A model generated the notes under the pieces. That model worked only from the letters and a program-made list of their open reading frames with translations, did not search any database and was not told the origin of the DNA. Shown here in pieces: positions 1 through 10,300 of a stretch of 23,729 nt of DNA (position 1 is the stretch's first letter; every line of letters begins with the position of its first letter). A program made the translations under genes and the position numbers. Source of the stretch: a virus; the IMG/VR virus record IMGVR_UViG_3300020442_000931, positions 1 through 23,729 of that record; one strand, 5' to 3'.

Positions 1-807
1 CCTACACAAGGTTCAGTATCAGCGATTGGAATTGAGACAGCAAGCACTGGTGCTTATGGCGTATCTCAATCATATAATGGTGTGATATCAACAGGACAAT
101 TTGAAGGTACAGGAGCAACATTCAATGTTACAACCAATGGAAGTGGAAACATAGATCAGATAAACATTGCAACTGGTGGTGATTTCTATGAAGAACAGGA
201 AGTTATAACAATAGCTGGTGATCTACTTGGTGGTGCTAGTCCTGCTAACGACGTAACATTCCCAGTTACAACTCTATCAAATACTAAATCACCATTTGCT
301 CGTACTGATGTAATTCAACAAGACTTTGTTACAAGACTAGATTCTAAAGCATTCATATCTTTAGATGCAAATGGTTCTGAGTGTGCGTGGAAGATTAACA
401 GAGGTTGGAATGGTGGAACAACATCATATCTAACTGTCTTCGATTCTACAGGTGATTTTGTTGAACTAGATGACTGTAGAGTAGAAGGTGGACAGTTAAC
501 TTCCTTCACTGCCAACTCAGCAATAACACAGTTTGATAAGACAGCATATAAGGGTGCTAAAACATTGATTACTATTGAAAGTAACGATGGTAAAGTTCAT
601 ATGTTAGAGGTCACAACTGTATGTGCTGCAGCAGGAACAACCGCCCATGCTACAGTCACTAACTCGGTAACATCTGATAATGATCTTGTAGATGTAACAA
701 TTGCTGTTGCGGGTTCTAACGTTAATATATCACTTGCCAAATCTAGTGCAGCAACATCATCAACATCCTTCACAGGTAGATTTACGACTACTAAGGTCAA
801 GGTATAA
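1..807 (+). CDS. C-terminal part of a large virion structural protein (5' end outside window)
   Basis: The frame is open from the first base, so only the last 268 residues are seen; the in-frame GTG at 82 is internal, not the start. The visible part is rich in Thr, Ser, Asn and Gly and looks all-beta. Near visible residues 53-80 there is a module with 'ATGGDFY' then 'ITIAGDLLGG', related to the GGxGY modules of the giant fibre gene downstream. The last ~150 residues (from 'LDSKAFISLD', with 'AYKGAKTLITI') look like a beta-sandwich end module of a kind I recall from marine T4-like phage tail proteins. It ends in KVKV and its stop codon lies inside a late promoter octamer. Probably a tail, baseplate or fibre component. 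The structural role is inferred from composition and neighbours; the exact product is unknown. Confidence 0.8.
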   Translation, partial: PTQGSVSAIGIETASTGAYGVSQSYNGVISTGQFEGTGATFNVTTNGSGNIDQINIATGGDFYEEQEVITIAGDLLGGASPANDVTFPVTTLSNTKSPFARTDVIQQDFVTRLDSKAFISLDANGSECAWKINRGWNGGTTSYLTVFDSTGDFVELDDCRVEGGQLTSFTANSAITQFDKTAYKGAKTLITIESNDGKVHMLEVTTVCAAAGTTAHATVTNSVTSDNDLVDVTIAVAGSNVNISLAKSSAATSSTSFTGRFTTTKVKV

Positions 808-810
808 ATA
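803..810 (+). promoter_or_regulatory. T4-type late promoter TATAAATA
   Basis: Exact match to the T4 late promoter -10 octamer. It overlaps the stop codon of the preceding gene and lies 21 nt before the ATG at 832, so transcription would start only a short way ahead of that gene. In T4-like phages this site is read by the phage late sigma-like factor (gp55 type). It would drive the 832 gene and the giant gene behind it. Confidence 0.7.
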
Positions 811-831
811 AACCATAGGTATTATACATCC

Positions 832-1365
832 ATGTCAATAAAGAACTTTTCATCTATAGGAGGATACGCAGTTGCTGCAACTGAGGTATTAAACACTTCT
901 AGAGCTCTGAAAAATATTTCTGCGATGCATATGGTGAGCGATCACTTTGTGGATGCTAATAAAGATATTTTTATCTTAAAAAGGCAGACTGATGCATCTA
1001 ATAATACGATGCAGATTTCTTTAGATGGTAACACTCCAATAGCAACCAATGTACCACCTTTAGCAAATGACTCCGTTTCTTTTGCTTCTGGGACTGTATT
1101 CGGACAGGAGACAACAAATAATACTTACGTTTATGCAGCAAAATTTGATCTTATTATTACAACAAACTCTAGCGGAGTCCCAACTGTGGCAGTTACTAAC
1201 GAAGTAGTAATTAGAAACAATCCGCCAGGTCAAGAAACATGGAATGTAGTTCCTGCAGCAATTCAAATTGGAGGAGTTCCATTTTTTACATTTCAAGTTT
1301 CAAGCGTGACATCCAGCTCTACAGTGAAGTGGGTTGGTGTGCTAGATATAACAGTCGTAACATAA
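832..1365 (+). CDS. Small beta-rich virion protein, function unknown
   Basis: 177 residues starting ATG-TCA-ATA, 24 bases after the previous stop and just behind a late promoter. No strong Shine-Dalgarno is visible. The N-terminus ('MSIKNFSSIGGYAVAA') is short and polar, with no signal peptide or membrane segment. From about residue 60 on it is a run of alternating polar and hydrophobic residues typical of a beta-sandwich, ending 'KWVGVLDITVVT', which recalls the end module of the preceding protein. It has no cysteine and no catalytic motif. It sits between two large fibre or tail genes, so a small structural, adaptor or fibre-attachment protein is the likely role. I do not recognise a named family. 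Confidence 0.75.
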   Translation: MSIKNFSSIGGYAVAATEVLNTSRALKNISAMHMVSDHFVDANKDIFILKRQTDASNNTMQISLDGNTPIATNVPPLANDSVSFASGTVFGQETTNNTYVYAAKFDLIITTNSSGVPTVAVTNEVVIRNNPPGQETWNVVPAAIQIGGVPFFTFQVSSVTSSSTVKWVGVLDITVVT

Positions 1366-1381
1366 CTCCTATAGGAACGAG

Positions 1382-4300
1382 ATGAGCTTAAAGTTTAATG
1401 TAGACCAACAGAGGATTGAAGCATCTGGGTCAAAAGCGACAGGAAATTGGACGAATGCCACGTACAGCAGGACAGCAGCTGGCGTAGGTAATATTGTCTC
1501 GGTTGCTCATGGATTTATTGGCGAAGAAGAAATATACATTGACTTTACAAGTGGTGGCGAGGTAGACGGAAAATTTACAGTAACGAAGGTAGATGATGAT
1601 AATTTAAGATTTACAGGTTCTTCAAATAGCATAATTACAGCGGGTGCAACTCTAGCATATAAAAGAGTCCGTTCATTAAGTATCCAAGGTGACGAGACAA
1701 TCGAATTGTCTGTCGGTACTGGTGCATTAGAAAAAGATGCGATATTTGTAAATAAGAACGCTTCTGAAAACATTCGTGTTGGTGTCAACACTAACGACCC
1801 ACAGTTTGAACTTGATGTAGAAGGTCAAATTAGAACGACTCGTTCTATCATTTCTGATACTGCACAGGTTACAAACCTTGATATCGGTACAATTGTTAAC
1901 CCATCACTAAACTTTCGTGCACCAAACTTAGTTAACTTTGAAGATACAGACGTTACAAGTCCTACTTTCGGACAGACATTCTTCCCAACTGCTGACACAC
2001 CTCCATTAACAGATCAGTCAAGAAGAATTGCAACTACTGATTTTGTATATAAAGTTGCTACTAATGACACTGGTGGTCGTGTTTATGTATCACAAACAAT
2101 TGGTTTAGATACAAACGATGGTCGTTCAGCTGCAAGACCAGTTAAAACCATTAAAAAAGCAGCACAGATTGCTTATGGTTTGCAGAAAGCAGTTCCAGCT
2201 TCTACTGATGAATACGTTTCTATTATTGCATCTGGTGGTGAATATCTAGAAGACAACCCTATATCACTACCTAGAAACTGTTCTCTAATTGGTGACAACT
2301 TACGTCGTGTGATCATGCGACCATTGAATGCTGATCGCCACATGATTAAGGCATCTAATGAAACATACATTAACGGTGTTGTATTCAGAGACGCACTACA
2401 AAACTCATCAGATCCACAAAGTACAGTAATTCATACTTGGAAGTATGCATTTGTGTTTGATGACAAACAGAGGTTGTATTACGAACCTGCTGTAAGACAA
2501 ATTCCTGCTATTGCGGGTGACAAGTTTCGTGGCCAAAACATATTTAAGATTACCTTTAACAACCACACAGGTAATAACACAACTCTACAAACAGGCTACT
2601 TCGTACAAGGTGGATCATCTGGTACACTGGGTAAAATCCAAAGCGTTAATTTTACAGGTCCTATTGCATCACCATATTCAACTGGTTCTGTAATTATTCT
2701 TATTACATCAGGTGTTAATGATGTATTCCAAGACGCTGAAAAAGTTTTCTATGATCCTGTTGCTGCAAATATTATTACAGATCTCAACAATGCATCTGTA
2801 TCAAATAGATTTGACGTTGTAGATGGTGAGTCATTAAGACCAGAACTTGAAACAATTTCTAACCAGATCTATCAGCACACTGTTGATAGTGAAAGAGAAC
2901 TGGTAACATTCCGTGGTAGTGCAAATTATATTGATGTAACTAACGATAGAATTTTACTTACCAACCACAGATATAAGACTGGTGATGCAGTTTATTATTC
3001 TAAGGACGAAAATGTTGCAGCATTGCCTGGTTTAATTGACACTACAACTTATTATCTAAGAGTTTTTGATGCTAATAACATTGAGTTGTATGATACATAT
3101 GCCAACGCTGTTAACGTATCTGAGACTCAGGGTAGAAAAGATATTACAGGTGTATCTCCTGACGATAGTTTCCATGTATTTGAGTCAGGGCATGTTATGC
3201 CAGAACTCAATAATATCTACATTGATAATCATCAATTTACAACTGGCGATGGTGTAATATATCGTGCAAGTAAAATGGGTGCGATTGGTGGTCTTGTCGA
3301 GGGAACTGCTTACTTTGTATACAGAGAAAATGATGATTACATAAGACTTGCTGCATCTGCTGCAGATGCTACTCAAAAAGATGCATCTGGAAATGATAAT
3401 CCAGTAACGATAGATTTAACATCTGCAGGAATAGGATTCCAAAGGTTTGATTTACAGGAGAAACTATTATCAATTACAACTATTGATACTTCTCTGAATA
3501 CAATATCAACTTACAACGGTCCTATCTTTACTCTCGCTAGTTCTAGCACATCATCAGATTTCCATGACTATGAAATCGGACAAGAAGTCGAGGTTTACGG
3601 TTTCCAAAATACCTCACTTGATCTTGGTACTTCTACGAATACTAGCTTTAGTATTAGTGGTGGACAAATTACTGTTACCGTAGCAAACTGCGATAACTCA
3701 AAAACAGGAACTTTATTTGCTAATTGGGCGTCTCTTACAGAATGTGGTATCACATTTAACTTCCCAGCTGGTTACGAAAGATTTAGTAAGACATATTCTA
3801 TAGATGGTTTTAGTACAGGATCAGGCACACCCACCCTTGCAAGTAATACTGATTTAGGTATCGGTATTGCAAGATATAATAGTTCTAACTTAACTGCTAC
3901 TTTTGTATTAAATCAACCAAACATACCAACTGCAAGTGATGTTACATCTGGTTCTGGATCAGGAGTTAGTCTCCTCGATAACCTTGCTAGTTTAAATGGT
4001 AGAAAATATATTACACACCGTATAGAAAGAGCAGATGGTTATTCTCTACAATTTGTAATTCGTGGAAACATATCTCAAATTGGAACAGCAATTAATCCAA
4101 CTGGTAACCAATCGGTTGTTGGTTCTAATAACTATGTTTTAGCATCCTTAAGAAACTCTCCTTACGGATTTACTAAGATTAATCAGGCAGACAGATTTAA
4201 AGATGGTGCCGAGGCAATCAAAGCAAACCAAGAGTTTATCGCACAGGAGGCAGTAGCGTATGTCAAATATTATTATGAGTCATCCGCTACTCGTAGTTCT

Positions 4301-7300
4301 GCACTTACTATTGGTGGAACAAATTTCGGACAAGCCGCAGATACAATAGCAAAAAATATTACATCATGGTCTGTGAGTGGTGATGAGTTAACAATTATTT
4401 CTCAGAGGGGTCATAATTTATATCCCAACTTTACTCAACATACCCCTACCAATGCATCTTACACTCCTGCAAGTGGTTTACTACAAGTAACACTTACTGG
4501 TCACGGATTTAGTAATGGAGATCTAATTAAGTTTGACGCGGGTGCTCTAGTCTTCTCTTCTTCAACATCACCTATCATTCCTGCAGCATCAGACCCTGCA
4601 TTTGACAAGTGGTTAAAAATATCTAATAAAACAAATGATACTTTTGAAGTTACTGTAGGAACATCATCTGACACCTCATCTCATACATTTGTAAGTGCAG
4701 GAACTAACTCTCTTAAGAGAGCACTTACCACTGTAACTATTGCAAACTCTGGAAACTCCACAGTCAATGGAACTCACGGTATTAAAGACATATATGATGA
4801 TAGAAAGTTTGTATTAGATCTTACTGATAATTCTGCTAACGGACAGACTGGAACAGCAGGAACATTTACAGATTTACAAAAACCATTTAGAACTCCTAAT
4901 AGCATACCACAAGACAACAAGTATGCTGATGCTGCAGAGTTACTATTTGGTAATGCAGACATGATTGCTGATTATGCAGTCAATAAAATGCTTGCTGCAA
5001 ATAGTGGTTACACAATACCTACAGGTAGTACAGCATGTTATGATGATGTTAGGGACTTTATTCAAAAATGTGTATCACACAACCTTAAATGGGGTGGTAA
5101 CGACAGAGTATACGATCAGGCAAAATTCTATATTGATCCTGGTTTCTCATTAACAAGAGATCGTTACGTAGAAGTATTCAACAATGCAAAAGATGCTTGT
5201 ATTTTAGCAGCAAGAAATTTACCAATATATCGTTACAATGGTAGTAGTAGTGCAGGAACAAGTAAGTTACAGTACTACCATACTCTTACATTAGATACTG
5301 CAGCACAAACTGTATCTGGATATGCTGCAACTCTTATATTAAAGAACCTTGACTTAATCGCATTTGAGTCAGTGCAACGCTACAATGTAGATAATCCTGC
5401 ACACAATGTACCTGGCGGAAATCAGAATTGTATTGATGACGTTAGTGATTTCTTACGTGCTGTTGTTTACAACTTGAATCATGGTGGAAACGAACAAGTT
5501 TACGATCACTCACAATTATACACATCATCCACATTCTTAGACGGGGAAGAAACAGAATCCCGTGCAGTATTCCAAATAGCAAAAGCAATTGCTAAACAAG
5601 CATGTGCTAGTGAAACTATTACCATAGAGGGTAATCATGGATTTACTCAAGTAACTAATAGTTCATTAAAAGGAACAACTGTAGAACAGAATTTAGTTGA
5701 TGGATTCTTCACAATGCTTGACACTGCTATCGCTAACGATAACATGTCTCATGCTACTAGAACAGTTGCAACTAACCCTTCCTGTACTAATGTTATCTCA
5801 GCGATTACAACCTTCTTCAGCACCGTTACAACAGCGTTAGGAAGCGGTTCTACAGCAGGATCTGTATCGGGTGTTACAAGAACATCTGCACCTGGCGATC
5901 AACAATGTATTGATGACGTCATGAAGATTTGTAGGGCATTCCAATTTGACCTACGTTACGGTGGTAACTCTGCTATTGTAGAGGCAGCAAATCTTTATAT
6001 CAACAGCGGTGCAATACAATACCTAGACAATGAAGTTCAGTACAGTCGTGCAATGTTTGCAGCTGCAAAAGAACTTTCTATTGACGCATTAAGAAATAAT
6101 CTAGAGGTGGGACAATTCTCACAAATAGCTCCTGTATCAAACGGTTCTGTAACTGTAGATAGTAGCAAACCAGAATGTGCTAACGTTGTATCTGCATTAA
6201 CTACAAACTGGGGTATATTAGATAACGTATTGTCTAGTGGTACAGCATATAGTGGAGCAGTAACAAATCCTGATCCAGTAATTACAGAACAGGATCAAAA
6301 CAAATATAGTTTCCCACTTGGAAATGTATTCTTAGATCTTCCTGTTATTGAGGCATCACCTTATATTCAGAACTCTTCACTAATATCATTCCTTGGTGGT
6401 TCTGGTTGTGAAATTGATGGTGCTAAAGTTGCCACACCTAACGTTCCTAGACCAGGTTTAAAACAAAACGCACAAGGTAATACAGTAGCACAATTTGACC
6501 CACAAGGTAAGTCAATGGTTGCAAACGCATTTACCATTATATGTTTTGGTGGTACTGCGTACAATATTAGTAATGATGGTTACACACAGTTAGTTTCTGT
6601 GTTTGCTATCTTCTGCCAAGATGGTATTTTAGTACAGTCTGGTGGATATGCTTCCGTAACCAACTCTGCGTCTAACTTCGGAACATTCTCTCTTCGTGCT
6701 AGTGGATTCAGAGCGGAAGCATATTCATTTGACATTGGTGTTATTGATAGCATCACTGAAGATGTTGATGGTAATGGTACACCAACTGGTAGACAGGTAA
6801 TTCAAGTCAGTGGTACAACTCTAACAAATATTCCAATTGAAGATTATATTATCAAGATTGACGGGCACAGATCTTCAGATACTTCAATAGAACATATTAT
6901 TCTAGAGACAGAGGTTGTTTCTGGTGCACCTGGCACCGCCATTGTTGCTAAGATTAAGACCAACAGGGCGATGGACTTTACCAATACCAGTAATGGTAAT
7001 AGGTATCAGTCAACCAATGATCCAAGTTTTGTAAGTGGAAGTCTTGCGTTAAGTAATTTAGTTGGTTTAGGAATTAAATTCCACAGACCATCTATATGTA
7101 ACTCATCATCTCATACTTGGGAATATGCAGGATCTGGTAATACATATGCTGCTTTACCACAGAACGGAGGTTTTGGTTTAGGTACTGCATTTGAAGCAGC
7201 GGAGCAAGAATTCGGACAGGTTTATACATCAGGTACTAACGAGTTCGGTGACTTTAAAGTTGGTAACTTTGTTACAATCTTCAACAGAACTGGTGCTATT

Positions 7301-10300
7301 AGTTTTGTTGGTACTGTTGCAATTTCAGAACTTACATCTATTAAAATTGTTGGTGGTGACATCACGATTACAGGATTCTCTGCTGCTGATACACTTGGTG
7401 GTACATTCGCATCCGACTCCTTACTACCTACACAGGCATCTGTTAAGGATTATATCTCTAACAACTTAGGACCTTATCTTAACCAACCATTCTCAACTAA
7501 CGCAGTTCCATCTGCACTGGTTCAGTTAACATCAAATGGTAAGATTAACATAGATCAGATTCCTGCTCTACGTCCATTCAATATTACATCTGTTGCATCA
7601 CAGGCAGAAAGACTTGCTATTGAAGATGCTAATGCGGGTGACATCGCAATTGAGACATCTGCTACAACATTTAACGTTGCATCTTCATCTGTTAACACAG
7701 GTGCTGATAGTATTACAATTACAAATCATGGAGTTTCAACTGGAGATCAATTAACATATACAGAAGGAACATCAGCGATTGGTGGATTAGCAACAAACAA
7801 TGTTTACTATGCTATTGTAGTTGACGCAAATACAATTAGACTTGCCACTACAACGTCCAATGCAAATTCAAACTCCTATATTACATTAAGCAGTCAAGGT
7901 TCTGGTACTCATACTCTTGTAACAGCTGGTATAGCAATATCATACATTCTAGAAAATGATCTAGAAAGTCAGTTCTTATCGTTCACACCAAACAGTGCGT
8001 TCCAATTCAATGTAGGAGATATTCTTACTGGTAGTTCTACAACTGCTCGTGGTACAGTCACAGCATATAATGATGGTGCTGTATTTAACTATGTTATTAG
8101 TAGTGGTGGTTCTGGATATTCTGGAGATTTCAACCTTACAATATCTGCACCTGACGATACATCTAATGGAGTTCAAGCTGCTGCCACAGCAAAAGTAACC
8201 AGTGGTGTTGTAACTAGCGTTCAGATTACAAACCTTGGTAAGGGTTACTATAATCAACCAACAATACAGGTATTGACATCGCCTAGTGGTGCTTCTAACA
8301 ATGCAGTCATTGCTGCTCAGGTAGAAGGTAGAGTCAGTATTGATATTGCCAACAGCATCAAGTTTGATGCGGGTGACTTTATTGTAGACCAAGCATTAGC
8401 AAACCTAGCAACAGGAACTTATTCTCAAAATAATTCAACAACCATAACATTTACAGAGTCCAATCATGGTCTTGCAAATGGTGCATTACAATTCTTTGAC
8501 TTTACTACAGGTAATGCTCCTGATGGATTCTATACTATAACTCTATTAAACTCTAACCAGTTTACTATTACCTCTCCTAACTCTGCTACCACATCTGGTA
8601 ACTTTGCTAGAAAGAGAATTGTTGACCTTTCTAGAGTTGTTAATACATCCGCACAAAATGCTTCTAACTGGACTCAGTTAACATCAACAAACATTGATGC
8701 TTCTAACATTGTTGCGGGTACAATTGACCCAGAAAGAATGGCGAACAAGGGTACTGCAAACTCTTACACATTCTTACGTGGTGATTCATCATGGGAGTAT
8801 GCACTACAGTCAATTAGACCTACCACACAAGATGCTCTTCTTGTTGGTGGATCAATCACAGATAGTTCATACATTGATAGTATTACAATCATAAATGGTG
8901 GATCTGGATATACAGATGGAACCTATCAGAACATTCCAATTGAAGGTGGTAATGTTTCTGTTACCAGTCAAGATGTTGCTCGTGCAACATATATTGTATC
9001 AGGTGGTGCAATTACATCTGCCACCGTTACCGACTCTGGTACTGGTTACACCGCAACATTCTCTGTAGTCATACCAAGCGAACTTGGTTCTGGTACCAGT
9101 GCAACGTTGAGTGCTGTTAAAGGAACTATCAACCGTGCATTTGGTAACATTGAAGTTGATATAAGAAAAGGTGATAACTTAACTTCAAGTGCATCTGTTT
9201 ATGGTAACTACGGTGTATTCAAATTTAGAAAAGACGTTGCGAACCAAGCAGTTGCCAACCAGACAGAAGGTGGATTTATTATTGACAACAACGGTCAAGT
9301 AAGTATAGATCAAGGTCCTGGTTCAGAACTTAATGCTGACAGACTAGATGGTAACCAAGGTTCATATTATCAGACTGCTGATAACATTGTCTTTGGAACT
9401 CTACCCGCTGCGAGACTTGCAAATATAACATATGCAATATCCATATCTGGTACTGCTGACAAAGCAAACGTAGTCTTTAACGAGACTGCATCACTTACAT
9501 CAAACCCTGCCCCCGCACAGGCAGCAAACGGTCTTGGTGCTGCACTTAGGAATAACTCTGCTACAGCATTGAATGACGGTGGAACTACACACGGTATTCT
9601 TACATATAGAAGAGAGGCAACTGGAACTGCTTCTACTCAATTAGGATTTACAAATAACAACAACTTATACATTAGAGGTAATAGTGGTACTGCTGCTGTA
9701 TACTCTAACTGGGAGAAAATTTGGTCTTCTGGTAACGATGGTGCAGGAAGTGGTCTCGATGCTGACAAACTTGACGGTAAACAAGGTCTATGGTATCAGT
9801 CTGGTTATAACATTGGTAACCAACGTGCAGGAATTCATCCTATCGGTGACTCATTCATACCCGAAGCACTTGGTAGAGACAAGATTGTATTTGAGAACTT
9901 GTATGTTAATGACACAGGACTAAAATATACTCTATACATTCCAGACTTCCACTGTAATAGTGGTGTTGGTGGTAACATCAATAACAATGGAACATACACT
10001 ATCTACTCTGATGTTGGTGCAACAAATAACATTGGTTCTATTGTAGTTGATGCAAATGGCGTACAAGAACTTACACATGTAACTGGTGAAATATATTCAC
10101 TCGTAACTGGTACTATTAACTTTGTAGGTAGTAACACAAACTCAAACATTTACGTCTTCGGTCCTAATCCTGGCACAAAATGGACTGTAACTTCTTCTAA
10201 TGAAGTATCAGGTGGTTCATCTACTGTTATTGGATTACGTGACGCTGCAGCGGGTGCTAAGTTACAAATTGGTAAAGCATCTGTATCTACCACACCAACT

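Noticed and set aside
82-807. GTG at 82 as start of a 241-residue gene
   Set aside because: The same frame is open back to base 1 with similar composition, so the GTG is an internal Val of a gene that begins upstream.
1367-1376. Ten-base palindrome TCCTATAGGA before the giant gene as an operator
   Set aside because: It contains the AGGA ribosome site and is short enough to arise by chance; no second copy at a comparable junction was seen.
7976-8392. 138-residue reading frame on the - strand
   Set aside because: Antisense to the giant fibre gene; it is Cys- and Ser-rich as expected from reversed Thr/Gly/Val codons and has no promoter or motif.
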